A stretch of DNA of 64,000 nucleotides from Opitutaceae bacterium (GCA_024233285.1 JACKPU010000004.1:124001-188000), one strand, 5' to 3'. Counted from the stretch's first letter, positions 8,058 through 17,448 are shown. Program-made: numbers and translations. Notes: generated by a model not told the origin, from the letters alone.

Positions 8058-9862
8058 GCAGTTTGGATTTCGGTCCAGCGTTTTTGCAAACCCTCCAAAC
8101 GACCGAGACGAGGTGTCAGATCTGAATGGTCTGGTGAGGCCTGGGCCAAATCGAAGAACTCATAGACGTCGAAGCGGGCGAAGCGTCCATCGCGGGCGAT
8201 CAGCGCCAGGTCGTCGAGGTATTCGGCGAGTTTGGCGGCGCGGCCGATGTAGCGGTTGAGTGTGACCGGCAATTGGTGCCGCTGCGCGGCGTCGAGCATC
8301 GCGGCGGTGATTGGATCGGCGAGGGCGGCGGAAAGGCGGCTGCGTTTGGTCTGACTCGCGCCGAGCGGATCCTCCGCGGCTTCGAACCAACTCGTGCGCA
8401 GGAGAACTTCGTCCGCCAGTCCCTCGTCGAGCCAGCGCTGCCACTGAAATTCCACATTGGCCGGCACGCCGTGCAGTTGGCCGAAAACTGGATCGGGTCG
8501 AAAGGCCTCGGCGTGCAAGTGGAGTTGAGCCTTCCTCCCGCGTTGGCGGATCAGCGCGGAGGCGGTGCGGACAAAGTCGGTGTAGAAATCGCCGCGAATG
8601 GTTGCGAGTTTTCCCGCCTCGATTTCACCGTCACCGAAGCGTTGGCGATACGCCTCAAGCACCGGTGGATTCCAGCCAAACGCCGCGGGTTCATCGGTCA
8701 GACTGCCGTGAGCGGATATGCGCAGATCGACGCCATCAACACCCGCATCAAGCATGGCCTGCACCCAACCGAGCCAAAGGGCGCGCACTTCCGGATACGC
8801 CTCGCATGGCGTGGCGGAAAGGTGGGTGTTCTTGCCGCGGGCGAGGCCAATGAATCCGCCGGCTTGACCGTGCCCAAACAGAGCTTCGTCGGCGAACTCA
8901 TCCTCGCCGGAGAAATGAGTCCAGCGATCACCGGATGGCGGAGACCATGGCGTGTCCAAGGTGATCGGGATGTGGCCGTAGCCTTGATCGAATTCCAGCC
9001 CGTAAGTGCGAAAGTCGCGGGGTTTGAGCCAAAGCGCCGCATGCGTGGCGAGCACGCAATCGAGTGGTTGTCCTTTGTCGCCGAACACGGAGACCATGCC
9101 CAGAGGGGTGTTGGTAAAGTTGCCGGTCCCATCCGCATGCGTGGTGGTAAGCACAACAAAGGGTTCGGCAATCTCCAGGTCGGTCAGGCGCAGCACGCGC
9201 ACCGGATCGCCGACCCGGGTGATCAGATTGCCGTGATAATCGCGCACTTCACGCGTGGCGGGTTCGACCGTGATGCTCCCGTTCGGCACAAGCGGGAGCT
9301 GGCGGTAAGCGTGGTTGTCTTCGCTCACCCACAATCGAATGTGTTCGGGCTGCAAACGCGTTGCCTGGGCGTCGGCTTTGGTCAGCGTGATCGCGCGGAT
9401 CGGTCCGGCGGAAGCAGGGAGGGGTTTGCGTTGTGGGCGCATCTCCGGGTGCTTCTCCAGAAATGGGATGACCTGGACGAGACTGCCACCAACGCGCGAA
9501 AGTTTGGAACGCGTGCCGGCCTCGGGCGATCCGGTGGGAAAGCTGCCGGCGAGTCCGCCGTTGTAGGGTTTGAGCACGCCGTAGATCTCGAGGCCGTGGG
9601 CCTTGGCGGCGCGCACGGCGGCGCGGAGGGGTTCGCCGAGTGCGTTGATGGTGGCGCGGCCATGCGTGGCCCAGTAGCAGTCCCAGATGTTGCCTGCGCG
9701 TGGATCGGATGGATCGATCTCGCCGTAGTAAAGCCAGTGCACCCGGGTGGCGCCGATGCGTTTGATCATCGCCATCATTTGATCGAGTCGGGCGGGGTCG
9801 ATCGGGCCTTTGGTGAAGTCGTCCGGCACGTCGACCGTCACGGAGAGTTGGAAATCAGGCAT
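8054..9862 (-). CDS. Uncharacterised TIM-barrel-like (glycoside hydrolase-like) protein
   Basis: 602 residues. The frame stays open further upstream but runs there through the NHL gene, so the ATG giving MPDFQLSVTVDVPDDF was chosen; it overlaps the NHL stop by eight bases. No signal peptide is seen, so it is probably cytoplasmic. Features of a (beta/alpha)8 hydrolase include TRVHWLYYGE near residue 40, AAKAHGLEIYGVLKPYNG near 90, GVDGVDLRISAHG near 380 and ARFDVYEF near the end, with a beta-rich insertion in the middle. I do not recognise a named family. Its neighbours suggest a role in carbohydrate catabolism. Confidence 0.6.
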   Translation of the reverse strand: MPDFQLSVTVDVPDDFTKGPIDPARLDQMMAMIKRIGATRVHWLYYGEIDPSDPRAGNIWDCYWATHGRATINALGEPLRAAVRAAKAHGLEIYGVLKPYNGGLAGSFPTGSPEAGTRSKLSRVGGSLVQVIPFLEKHPEMRPQRKPLPASAGPIRAITLTKADAQATRLQPEHIRLWVSEDNHAYRQLPLVPNGSITVEPATREVRDYHGNLITRVGDPVRVLRLTDLEIAEPFVVLTTTHADGTGNFTNTPLGMVSVFGDKGQPLDCVLATHAALWLKPRDFRTYGLEFDQGYGHIPITLDTPWSPPSGDRWTHFSGEDEFADEALFGHGQAGGFIGLARGKNTHLSATPCEAYPEVRALWLGWVQAMLDAGVDGVDLRISAHGSLTDEPAAFGWNPPVLEAYRQRFGDGEIEAGKLATIRGDFYTDFVRTASALIRQRGRKAQLHLHAEAFRPDPVFGQLHGVPANVEFQWQRWLDEGLADEVLLRTSWFEAAEDPLGASQTKRSRLSAALADPITAAMLDAAQRHQLPVTLNRYIGRAAKLAEYLDDLALIARDGRFARFDVYEFFDLAQASPDHSDLTPRLGRLEGLQKRWTEIQTA

Positions 9863-10769
9863 GGGTAAGTTTCTGGACGCGGCAACCGCCGGTTTCCGCA
9901 ATGAAGATGGCACCATCGGGAGCGATGCAAATGCCGTGGGGATAGGCGAACAGTTGCGGCGCGCCCCACACTTCACGGATCGTGCCGTCGGTGGCGAAAC
10001 GGATGATACGATTGTCGAGCCCGGCCGAGCCGTAGAGGAACCCGTCCGCGGCGAAGTGCAGGCCGTCGACCGAGTGCAGGTCCGGCCAGACCTTGAGCAG
10101 GGTGCCGTCCAGCGTGAAAACCTGAATGCGGTCATTTTCGCGGTCGGAGACGTAGAGCCGGCCGTTGGTGTCGGCCGTGATGACATGCGGGGTATGAAAC
10201 TCGCCCGGCGCCACCCCGCGCCGACCCCAGGCGCGCACGAAACGGGCCTGCGCATCGAAGTGCATGACGCGCGCGTTGCCGTAGCCATCCGTGATGTAGA
10301 AATCCCCCGAAGGCAGCACGCACACATGGGTGGGTTGATAAAAATGATCGGCATCGTCACCCGAGACTCCATCCACTCCGAGAGTAAGCGTAAGCTCGCC
10401 GGCGGAGTTGAAGCGAAAGACCAGGTGCCGACCGACATCGGTGATCCACAGATTGTCCCACGGATCGACATGGACGCCATGCACCCACGGCCGCACATCC
10501 ATCGCGACCGGCTCGGGGTGGTTGAGCACGTCATAACCGAGACTTTCACGCATGACCGCGGCGCCGATCTCGCGATCGAGCGTGCCGTCGGGGTTTAGAC
10601 GCAGCACCGGGCGGGCACCACGATGCGCAACATAAACGTAACCGCGAGAATCCACGGCCACGCCGCTGGTGATGCTGAGTTTTAAATCGGCCGGCAGGCG
10701 CGGCCAGTCAGCGACCGGCCGCAAGGCGGAGGAGGTGGGCGCAAGCGCGGCGGCGCGGATGGGGTTCAT
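9855..10769 (-). CDS. NHL-repeat beta-propeller protein
   Basis: 304 residues made almost wholly of NHL repeats: GVAVDSRGYVYVAHRG, GVHVDPWDNLWITDVGR, HVCVLPSGDFYITDGYGN, HVITADTNGRLYVSDREN, GLHFAADGFLYGSAGLDN and GICIAPDGAIFIAETGG. Six blades match the fold of peptidyl-alpha-hydroxyglycine alpha-amidating lyase-like and gluconolactonase-like propellers. There is no obvious signal peptide. The gene lies between the symporter and the TIM-barrel-like gene in a tightly packed minus-strand operon, so it could act as a lactonase or binding propeller for the imported compound; this is inference. Confidence 0.8.
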   Translation of the reverse strand: MNPIRAAALAPTSSALRPVADWPRLPADLKLSITSGVAVDSRGYVYVAHRGARPVLRLNPDGTLDREIGAAVMRESLGYDVLNHPEPVAMDVRPWVHGVHVDPWDNLWITDVGRHLVFRFNSAGELTLTLGVDGVSGDDADHFYQPTHVCVLPSGDFYITDGYGNARVMHFDAQARFVRAWGRRGVAPGEFHTPHVITADTNGRLYVSDRENDRIQVFTLDGTLLKVWPDLHSVDGLHFAADGFLYGSAGLDNRIIRFATDGTIREVWGAPQLFAYPHGICIAPDGAIFIAETGGCRVQKLTHA

Positions 10770-10778
10770 GAGTCAAGG

Positions 10779-12377
10779 TCAGCGCACCGCGGCGATGAGG
10801 ATCACCCAAGGGATGATTGCCGCCAGCGTGTAGGCCGATTGCACCTTGGCGGACTTGCCCCGCGTCGGCAACAAACTGAAGAGCACGCTGGTGGAAAGCG
10901 ACACGACCAGCGCGATCGGCGCGATCCATTGAAAACTGACCGGGCCGCCGCCGGTGAACGGTTCCCAATAGGCGGTCAGCAACGCGGCGCAAAAACTGTA
11001 AAGTGCGCCCATGATTGCACCGAACGGCGTTGCGAAGCGCACGAACAGGGCGAGGAAGAACAAGCCGAACAACGGACAAAGGAGCAGGTTGATGGACTTC
11101 CCCATGACCTCGATGAGATTGCCCGGAATCACGCCGGCCAGTTGACTGCCGCCGATGGCCAGAACGCCGATGATGCCGGCGAGAATGTGGGCGGTGCGCA
11201 ACCGATCACGGTCTGTGCGCTGTGCGTTGCGCCAGAACAGTTCAACGAAGTCCTTGGAGATTACCGTGATGGTCGAGCTGATACCGGAGCTCAGGCTCGA
11301 CATGGCAGCGGCAAGCAACCCCGCCATCACCAGACCCGGGATGCCTGCGGGCAGGAAGTGGCTGACATAGTGCGGAAACAACGTGTCCGCGTTGTGCGTG
11401 AGCGAAGCGTGATGAGGCAGGGCGTCCGGATGCGTTTGATAAAACGCCAGCAGGGCGAGGCCGACGAGGCCCAGAATGCCCGTGACCACGACGTTGCCGA
11501 TGCAGTTGTGCAAGAATGCCCGGCGGGCCGTGCGCGCATCGTGCGTGCTCAAGTAGCGTTGGATCGCCATCTGATCCGAGGCCGAGGTGCAAACCCACCA
11601 GATGATCGCGCCGATAAACGTGCCGACCATGGTGGCGCGCACGCCTGGATCGATGCTGAAGAAAGGTTGGGCCTGCCAGTGCGGAGCCCATTGGTCAGGC
11701 CACCACTCACCGACGCCGCCGAGAGTCACGGTGACGAAGCCTAGGGTGAGAATCGCGCCGAGCAGAAGCACGAAGAATTGCACCACATCGCTGACCACCA
11801 CCGCGCGCAAACCACCGGTCAATGTGTAGATGGTGGTGAGCACGCCGGTGACGATGCTCAAGGGCACAGCCCACGCCGGATTCCAGCCCATCACGGTAAC
11901 CAATACAAGGGAGGTGGTGTAGAGCATCAGCGCCATCCACGCGAGTCGTGTGAGGACAAACAACCCCGAACCCAGCAACCGCACACCGCGCCCCAGCCGC
12001 GTTTCAAGCAGTTCGTAGGCGCTCGTGACCGGCAGCTTCATGAGCAGCGGAATAACGCCGTAGCCCACGATGAAATAGAACACCGGAGTGGCTGCCATCC
12101 CAATTGCGAGCACAACCGGACCGTTGCGTATGATCTCCCCGGGATTGCCGATGTAACTCAGTGTGCTGAACATCGTCGCATAAAGCGAAATGCCCGCCAA
12201 GAACGGCGCCACACTGCGACTGGCGACAAAGTATTCCTCCGTGGTCGTCTGCCGGCGCGCGTAGTAGAGCCCGATGCCAATCAAGGCTAGGGCGTAGACC
12301 ACAACCACGAACCAATCAACCGGCGCAAATCCGCGGGCGGGCGGATCAATAAGTTGAGCAATGAATGCCGGCATCAT
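10779..12377 (-). CDS. Sodium:solute symporter (SSS family)
   Basis: 532-residue integral membrane protein with about 13-14 hydrophobic helices. The family signatures VDWFVVVVYALALIGIGLYY, TTTEEYFVASRS and SLYATMFSTLSYIGNPGE are in the first quarter, and the Na+-site region PGLVMAGLLAAAMSSLSSGI is near residue 350. The family couples Na+ entry to uptake of sugars, sugar acids, sialic acid or similar solutes. It leads the minus-strand cluster that includes the NHL and TIM-barrel-like proteins, so it is the likely importer of their substrate. Four intact members and one remnant of this family occur in the window. Confidence 0.93.
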   Translation of the reverse strand: MMPAFIAQLIDPPARGFAPVDWFVVVVYALALIGIGLYYARRQTTTEEYFVASRSVAPFLAGISLYATMFSTLSYIGNPGEIIRNGPVVLAIGMAATPVFYFIVGYGVIPLLMKLPVTSAYELLETRLGRGVRLLGSGLFVLTRLAWMALMLYTTSLVLVTVMGWNPAWAVPLSIVTGVLTTIYTLTGGLRAVVVSDVVQFFVLLLGAILTLGFVTVTLGGVGEWWPDQWAPHWQAQPFFSIDPGVRATMVGTFIGAIIWWVCTSASDQMAIQRYLSTHDARTARRAFLHNCIGNVVVTGILGLVGLALLAFYQTHPDALPHHASLTHNADTLFPHYVSHFLPAGIPGLVMAGLLAAAMSSLSSGISSTITVISKDFVELFWRNAQRTDRDRLRTAHILAGIIGVLAIGGSQLAGVIPGNLIEVMGKSINLLLCPLFGLFFLALFVRFATPFGAIMGALYSFCAALLTAYWEPFTGGGPVSFQWIAPIALVVSLSTSVLFSLLPTRGKSAKVQSAYTLAAIIPWVILIAAVR

Positions 12378-12449
12378 GGTCGTGCGATCAAGCAGGCATC
12401 ACGCCGGAAACACAAAATGAACACGATTTTGCGTTTCAGAGGGACGAAT

Positions 12450-12800
12450 TCAGAACGGCGCTTCGTCGTCGACCGGTTCGCCGGGTTCGGTGGGCAAGGG
12501 GCCGTCGTCTTCCGGTGGTGGAGCGGCGGTGCTGCCGTCGAGTTTCTCGAGCTTCCACGCGTTCAGGTTGACGTAATAGTTGCCTTTCCATTCGCGACCG
12601 CGGAGATCGAAGAAGACCTTGGCCTTGTCGCCAGGGTTCAGCCCGGCCACGAGCGCGACCTTGTCTTTGACGCACTCGAATTTCACGTCCTGCGGGAAAC
12701 GGCCGTCCTCGATGGTGAGAACGAATTCGCGTTTGTTGAAGCCGCTGCCGAAGGTCTGTTCGTCAAAGACGACTTTGATGGTGCCGGAGATCTCAAACAT
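12450..12800 (-). CDS. DUF3127 domain protein (small OB-fold-like)
   Basis: A 116-residue soluble protein. The core MFEISGTIKVVFDEQTFGSG, REFVLTIED, FPQDVKFECVKDKVALV and GDKAKVFFDLRGREWKG matches the DUF3127 domain, an OB-like fold often found in Bacteroidota and Verrucomicrobiota and sometimes annotated as single-strand-DNA-binding-like. The last 30 residues are acidic and proline-rich (PPPEDDGPLPTEPGEPVDDE), ending in a hydrophobic residue, reminiscent of the acidic tails of SSB proteins. It is the last gene before the accessory island. Function in DNA metabolism is inferred only from the fold. Confidence 0.75.
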   Translation of the reverse strand: MFEISGTIKVVFDEQTFGSGFNKREFVLTIEDGRFPQDVKFECVKDKVALVAGLNPGDKAKVFFDLRGREWKGNYYVNLNAWKLEKLDGSTAAPPPEDDGPLPTEPGEPVDDEAPF

Positions 12801-12956
12801 GGATCAGGAGTTTGAGGGCGGACCGGCCGACGCGGCCAGCCGCAATTTACTTTTCCGACTATCCAACGCGCGATTTTCTAATGGCTGCCCGGACTGGATG
12901 AGTTTACGAACTGGAAAATGGTCCGAATACCCGTTTCAAAGGGAAAGCACTAGTGT

Positions 12957-13035
12957 GATTCGTTCCAAAGTGGGTTGAGTGATTAACATTTGGAACGAAT
13001 CGAAGGCAATGTGGCCCATCCCGATTCGTTCCAAA
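12957..13035. promoter_or_regulatory. Triple 13-mer repeat upstream of the abiE-like operon
   Basis: The word GATTCGTTCCAAA occurs at 12957-12969 and 13023-13035, with its exact reverse complement at 12989-13001. Copies one and two form a perfect inverted repeat. The 12801-13201 gap is otherwise AT-rich and has no coding signal I can support. AbiEi antitoxins are known to autoregulate by binding inverted repeats in their promoter, so this array is a candidate operator, although it lies about 165 bases before the antitoxin start. A terminator for convergent transcription is unlikely because flanking genes diverge. Confidence 0.45.
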
Positions 13036-13201
13036 TTGGCTTTAGGTGCCTGATTAGAGCGATAAATCATGCTCAAACTAGTCGAATCTTGAACACATTG
13101 CGGAGTATAGACCGGGATTCGAGTTTTGAGATATCAAGACGTTAAATTAGTAATTGAAAAAACGTAGGTATTTAATGGTATTCACCGACGATTTTTAAAA
13201 T

Positions 13202-13801
13202 ATGACTTCCAAAGGCCAACTCGTTGAGCGGCTGGTTCGCCGCAATGGAAAGGTGCGTGTCCGTGACCTGCAGGAGCGAGGTCTACCCGTTTCCTATCTG
13301 AGTTTACTGACGAACCAAGGGCGGCTGGTTCGACTTGCGCGGGGGATCTACGCGCCGGCTGATCAAGAGCTCGACAGCAACCACGATTGGCAGCTCGCTT
13401 GCCTGCGTATACCGCAAGGCGTGATCTGCCTCCTGTCGGCTCTCGTTTATCACGAGATCGGCACTCAGGCTCCCAGAGCGGTTTGGATGGCGATCGACCC
13501 AAAGGCACGGCGACCCAAGGTTGACTACCCTCCGCTGCGCATCGTTCGGTTCTCAGGGCGAGCCCTTACCCATGGCGTGCGAGAGGCGCGTTCGGGCCGT
13601 GGGCGTGTTCGAGTCTACGATCCTGCCAAGACAGTGGCGGACTGTTTCAAGTATCGTCGCAAGCTGGGTCTGGACGTGGCCGTTGAGGCCCTGCGAGAAG
13701 GATGGAGAGCGAAGAAGTTCACCCTGGCGCAGCTGGATGAAGCGGCTCGGGTGTGCCGTGTGCATCGTGTGATGCAGCCGTATCTGGAAATGCTGCCGTG
13801 A
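13202..13801 (+). CDS. abiEi: AbiEi-type antitoxin (type IV TA / abortive infection)
   Basis: 199-residue protein with an N-terminal winged-helix region (MTSKGQLVERLVRRNGKVRV, RDLQERGLPVSYLSLLTNQG, LVRLARGIYA) followed by the C-terminal antitoxin domain (PQGVICLLSALVYHEIGTQ, VRVYDPAKTVADCFKYRRKLG, DVAVEALREG). This architecture and the GxY/SALxxH and D..KTVxDCF motifs are characteristic of AbiEi antitoxins, which bind promoter inverted repeats and neutralise AbiEii. Its stop overlaps the start of the toxin gene by four bases, the normal arrangement. It probably repels or limits phage through abortive infection, as described for the family. Confidence 0.88.
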   Translation: MTSKGQLVERLVRRNGKVRVRDLQERGLPVSYLSLLTNQGRLVRLARGIYAPADQELDSNHDWQLACLRIPQGVICLLSALVYHEIGTQAPRAVWMAIDPKARRPKVDYPPLRIVRFSGRALTHGVREARSGRGRVRVYDPAKTVADCFKYRRKLGLDVAVEALREGWRAKKFTLAQLDEAARVCRVHRVMQPYLEMLP

Positions 13802-14715
13802 CCGTGCCGAAGAAAAACCTGCCCGCATCCGTAAAAGCCCGTTTGCTGACCACGGCACAGCAACGCGGGGATACCTTCAACCAGGTGTTGGTTCGTTACG
13901 GCGTGGAGCGTCTTCTCTATCGTCTCAGTCAGTCTGCCCATCGTGATAAGTTCCTGCTCAAGGGAGCCATGCTCTTTGCCGTCTGGGATGACACGCTTCC
14001 GCGGCCTACTCGCGACGTCGACTTTCTCTCCTTCGCCCCAGCCGAAATCGAGGTGATGAAACAACTCTTCCGAGACATTGCCCAAGCAAATGTCCCCGAT
14101 GACGGGCTCCAATTTGACGCGGCATCCGTCCAAGTGGAGGAAATCCTAGACGATGACGCCTATGGAGGCGTGCGAGTTCGGCTGCTGGCCCGGCTCGGCA
14201 AGGCCAAGGTCCCCCTCCAGATTGATGTCGGGTCAGGGGACGCAGTGACACCGACGGCCGAAGAAGTCGTTTTTCCCGCATTGCTGGATTTTCCTGCTCC
14301 GCAGCTGCGGGCATATCCGATCTACACCGTCGTGGCGGAAAAATTCGAGGCGATGGTGAAACTCGACCTGCGAAACACGCGCATGAAAGATTTCCATGAT
14401 TTGTGGTATCTGTCGCGCCGGTTCGAATTCGACGGTCCGACGTTGCACCGCGCCGTGCACGCCACGTTTGCGCGCCGACAAACCGAGTTGGACGACTCAC
14501 TTCCGCGTGCGATCGCGACGCGGTTTGCCGCAGATGAAGCAAAGCAGGTCCAATGGACGGCGTTCTTGAACCGTAATGGTCTGACGGGTTCTCCAGCGAA
14601 TTTTGCTGAAGTGATGGACCTGCTGCGCGAGTTCCTAGGCGCGGTCTCCGGTGTCTATCCGCCAACGGATCGTTGGATTCCATCTTCGGGTTGGAGTGCA
14701 GGGAAGAGTATGTAA
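13798..14715 (+). CDS. abiEii: AbiEii/AbiGii-type nucleotidyltransferase toxin
   Basis: 305 residues from a GTG start overlapping the antitoxin stop (GTGA). The DUF1814 nucleotidyltransferase signature is visible as FLLKGAMLF at 52-60 and RPTRDVDFL at 69-77, where D73 and D75 form the metal-binding DxD, followed by PLQIDVGSGD and EKFEAMVKLDLRNTRMKDF. The fold resembles DNA-polymerase-beta-type transferases; AbiEii-family members transfer nucleotides to RNA targets and stop growth. A third gene begins immediately after it and may belong to the same transcript. Confidence 0.87.
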   Translation: MTVPKKNLPASVKARLLTTAQQRGDTFNQVLVRYGVERLLYRLSQSAHRDKFLLKGAMLFAVWDDTLPRPTRDVDFLSFAPAEIEVMKQLFRDIAQANVPDDGLQFDAASVQVEEILDDDAYGGVRVRLLARLGKAKVPLQIDVGSGDAVTPTAEEVVFPALLDFPAPQLRAYPIYTVVAEKFEAMVKLDLRNTRMKDFHDLWYLSRRFEFDGPTLHRAVHATFARRQTELDDSLPRAIATRFAADEAKQVQWTAFLNRNGLTGSPANFAEVMDLLREFLGAVSGVYPPTDRWIPSSGWSAGKSM

Positions 14716-14726
14716 TTTCGCTGGTG

Positions 14727-15914
14727 ATGAGCATGGAATCGTCAGATCCCGCGGCCGAACTCGACGATTTGCTGGCTCTCATCAAGACGGGTCAGTTGTT
14801 CGCGGTGCAGCAATGGATCACTGATGGTCGCTCCCTCCGACCGGAGGGCGAAACCGAGGCTATCGAAGACTCCCGTCGTTGTCCTCTGCGACAAGCGGTG
14901 CGGAGCGGATTTCATAGCATGGTCGACGTGTTGGTGGGTGCCGGTGGTTGGCCGCAAGCCGTGCTCGACGAAGCCTACGATCAGGCTTCCTCTGTTCACC
15001 GTCCGGACATCGCCAACCTGCTCCGAGCCCACGGTGCAACGCTTCAGGCGCTCGATTTTGCCGAAGTCTGCCGCTCGATGAATCAGACCTTCATGGAGGA
15101 AGCACTGCGTGGTGGATGCAGCCCAACCCGTGAGAACGCGTTTGCGCAAGCGTTGGTCACAACTGGCGCGGCTCGTCCCTTACTTAGTTTTCTTCGGAAA
15201 ATGCGTGGAGAGTTTCCCGACTTGGACAACCAGGCGGCGCTTGCGCTCGCGCAGGCGGCCAGCCGGGGCAAGGCGCGGGTGGCTTCTCTGTTGGTTTGGG
15301 CCGGAGCGGATCCGATGCGTGAAGTTCCCTACGAGTTGGAGGACGATAATTGGGACTTCAGTGATTCCGAAAACCGACTTTCCACTACGCCGGCCGAAGC
15401 GGCGATTGGGTCGGGCAAGGTTGAGATCGTCAAAGCCCTGAAACTGAAACCCACGGTGTCGCAAGCGCGGGAGCTGTTGGACCGGATGTGGCGTCCGTCA
15501 CGTGAGTTGGTGAGGGCCATCATCGATATTCTCCCTGAGAAGAACCTGAATGTCAGTGAACGTGGTTCATGTCCGGCGCTTGAGGAGATCGTCAAGCGGG
15601 GCCGGCCGTGGAGCTACGGACGTCTGTCGCCAGAGAAGGAGAATGAGAACGCCATTGAAGCGATGGAGGAGCTACTCGATGCCGGCGCGCGCTGGAATCC
15701 GCCGCCAGATGATCTCCGATATATTCGTCGCTGTTTGATTGAACACGATCCGCTCCATGTGGTGCGCGTAGTGCGACTCCTTCTCTACACGCCAGGGGCA
15801 TGTGATTCCCAATCGGTGCTCGAACTTTGCCGCACCCCCACCATCCGCCAGCGGATTCACGCTGGTGATGTTGAACTATGGAATGAGCTTACCGCATTGG
15901 CTAAAAAGCGATAG
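14727..15914 (+). CDS. Ankyrin-repeat-like protein linked to the AbiE pair
   Basis: 395 residues from the ATG giving MSMESSDPAAELDD; an in-frame ATG 54 bases upstream would overlap the toxin gene. Helical hairpin repeats are visible: CPLRQAVRSGFHSMVDVLVG, DQASSVHRPDIANLLRAHGA, ALAQAASRGKARVASLLVWA and ETMEELLDAGARW-like AIEAMEELLDAGARWN, matching the GAdvnxLLxxGA pattern of ankyrin repeats though degenerate. No enzymatic motif is seen. Its position 11 bases after the toxin stop suggests an accessory partner or unrelated cargo of the island. Function unknown. Confidence 0.65.
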   Translation: MSMESSDPAAELDDLLALIKTGQLFAVQQWITDGRSLRPEGETEAIEDSRRCPLRQAVRSGFHSMVDVLVGAGGWPQAVLDEAYDQASSVHRPDIANLLRAHGATLQALDFAEVCRSMNQTFMEEALRGGCSPTRENAFAQALVTTGAARPLLSFLRKMRGEFPDLDNQAALALAQAASRGKARVASLLVWAGADPMREVPYELEDDNWDFSDSENRLSTTPAEAAIGSGKVEIVKALKLKPTVSQARELLDRMWRPSRELVRAIIDILPEKNLNVSERGSCPALEEIVKRGRPWSYGRLSPEKENENAIEAMEELLDAGARWNPPPDDLRYIRRCLIEHDPLHVVRVVRLLLYTPGACDSQSVLELCRTPTIRQRIHAGDVELWNELTALAKKR

Positions 15915-15925
15915 CTGAGGTGGCA

Positions 15926-17389
15926 TCACCTGCGCCTCTGATGTAGCAACCAATAGGGAAACTGAGGCTTTTGATAGGCCGCGGGTGGTGAGGGAGTCGG
16001 TGGCGGTGGAACAGCCGGTACAATCTCTGGTTTTGCCGTGTTCTTCGGGGGTTCTTCGATTTCTTGGGATGGAGCAAACATTGTCGGCGGGGTCGGCAGC
16101 TCTCTTGACGGAGGGTAGGGGCCGTCCATCGGGATCGCTCCTGGGGCAAAACCTCCGTCTTGGGCTGGGTCAGGATATCCCATGGCGAAGGGGGACATGG
16201 CTTCGGCCTCGGCTCTAGCCCATGTGAGCCAGCGCTGTTGTTCCTCGGTCAAAGCCGTATGCGCCCGGTTTCCTTCAGCCCAGTGGAGGGCGCAAGCCTC
16301 CAGGAAATCGAGAACCTGTTGCCGCAATTGTGACCACTGGGCCGCCCTCAGCAGGTTCATGGTTCGGGTGGTGGTCAGCTCCAGCAATTTATCCTCATGC
16401 TTCTTAAGCCGTTCGGCTTCTTTGCGGTGCACCTCCTCCTCTGCTTTCCGCTGAGCCTCGATGCGGCGTCTCTCGGTCTCCTCCTTTTTTCGGAGATCTT
16501 CGGCTTTCGTCCTGGCTTCGGCTTCCCGTTTTTCTCGCTCGCGCCTCTCCTCCTTCGCCGACAGGCAACTCCAGACTGTTTCGACCGTCTCATTCAGGAG
16601 CTTTTCCAATGGGCGTCTGGGGCTCTCGTTGCGTTGAAAGGCTCGGCTCACGGACCAATCCCCGTGATCCAAGAGTGAAATGTGGAGCCGGCCGGTCGCC
16701 TGATAGGACTCCAGATTCCACTCACGGCTGGGCCGTCGGAGCTCCTCTGGTGTTGGTTCCCGCCGGATCTTCTCGACGATTTCTTCGATATGGATCCCAA
16801 GCTTGTCGGAGCCACGCACAAATCCGAGATGGGTGTGATGGTAGTGTTTGACCGGTTGGAGGTCCACTCCCCGTGCTTCGAGTTCGGAGAAGATTACATG
16901 CAGCGCCCATGCGACGCGCTCTGCGCAAGATTTGGAAACTGCTATATCAGGAAGATCCCGTGAATTGGGGCGAACGATGCCGTGCCGCTCCGCCTTGCCC
17001 TTGTTAAGGGCGGTTAAGGCTGCTCGAGCACGAGGGTGCAGGCATTCCGTGTCGAGTGAATCTGGAAACGAGAAACGAGCAGCTCCTTCCGGTGGAGGCA
17101 GCACATCGCGGCTAAACTGCTCACGACGCAGAGCATTCACCTCGGGATCGACCTTCTCTTCGCGAGTCACATGGCTCGCAGAACGAAGCTTCGGTAGCGG
17201 AGTTTTGTTCACCTTCTGACCGGCAGCCAATCGCGCCCAGTAGCCGCGGGGTGGGGTGGACACATCCATCCGTGTGCACATCTTCTTAACTGCGACATCA
17301 GAGAGGCCTAATTCTTTGGCGACCTTGGTCATGGGCTGCGCCCAAACGCGTTCGTAGAGCTGCTCGCGAGTAATAGTAGTCTCACTCAT
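15926..17389 (-). CDS. Uncharacterised island protein with N-terminal HTH and central coiled coil
   Basis: 487 residues, convergent with the ankyrin gene. The N-terminus (TITREQLYERVWAQPMTKVAKELGLSD, written in part here as QLYERVWAQPMTKVAKELG) is a helix-turn-helix-like module followed by CTRMDVSTPPRGYWARLAAG, a motif I associate with proteins of integrative elements. Residues about 275-345 are highly charged and predicted coiled coil (repeated KREAEARTK, EETERRRIEAQRKAEEE). The C-terminal 80 residues are proline-rich and low-complexity (PAVPPPPTPSPP). I know no function; DNA binding is an inference from the N-terminal module. Confidence 0.6.
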   Translation of the reverse strand: MSETTITREQLYERVWAQPMTKVAKELGLSDVAVKKMCTRMDVSTPPRGYWARLAAGQKVNKTPLPKLRSASHVTREEKVDPEVNALRREQFSRDVLPPPEGAARFSFPDSLDTECLHPRARAALTALNKGKAERHGIVRPNSRDLPDIAVSKSCAERVAWALHVIFSELEARGVDLQPVKHYHHTHLGFVRGSDKLGIHIEEIVEKIRREPTPEELRRPSREWNLESYQATGRLHISLLDHGDWSVSRAFQRNESPRRPLEKLLNETVETVWSCLSAKEERREREKREAEARTKAEDLRKKEETERRRIEAQRKAEEEVHRKEAERLKKHEDKLLELTTTRTMNLLRAAQWSQLRQQVLDFLEACALHWAEGNRAHTALTEEQQRWLTWARAEAEAMSPFAMGYPDPAQDGGFAPGAIPMDGPYPPSRELPTPPTMFAPSQEIEEPPKNTAKPEIVPAVPPPPTPSPPAAYQKPQFPYWLLHQRRR

Positions 17390-17448
17390 GGTCGTCGATT
17401 ATAGCGTAGTGATTTCATTTGTCGCAAGCCGACCAGCTGGGAAACTCT

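Noticed and set aside
9863..10549. Upstream in-frame extension of the TIM-barrel-like protein
   Set aside because: The extension lies inside the NHL propeller gene, reads as low-complexity Ser/Arg/Pro/Thr sequence and lacks similarity to anything; the ATG at 9862 fits the operon spacing.
12957..13035. Possible CRISPR array
   Set aside because: Only three 13-base units in mixed orientation with spacings of 19 and 21 bases and no cas genes; an operator is the better explanation.
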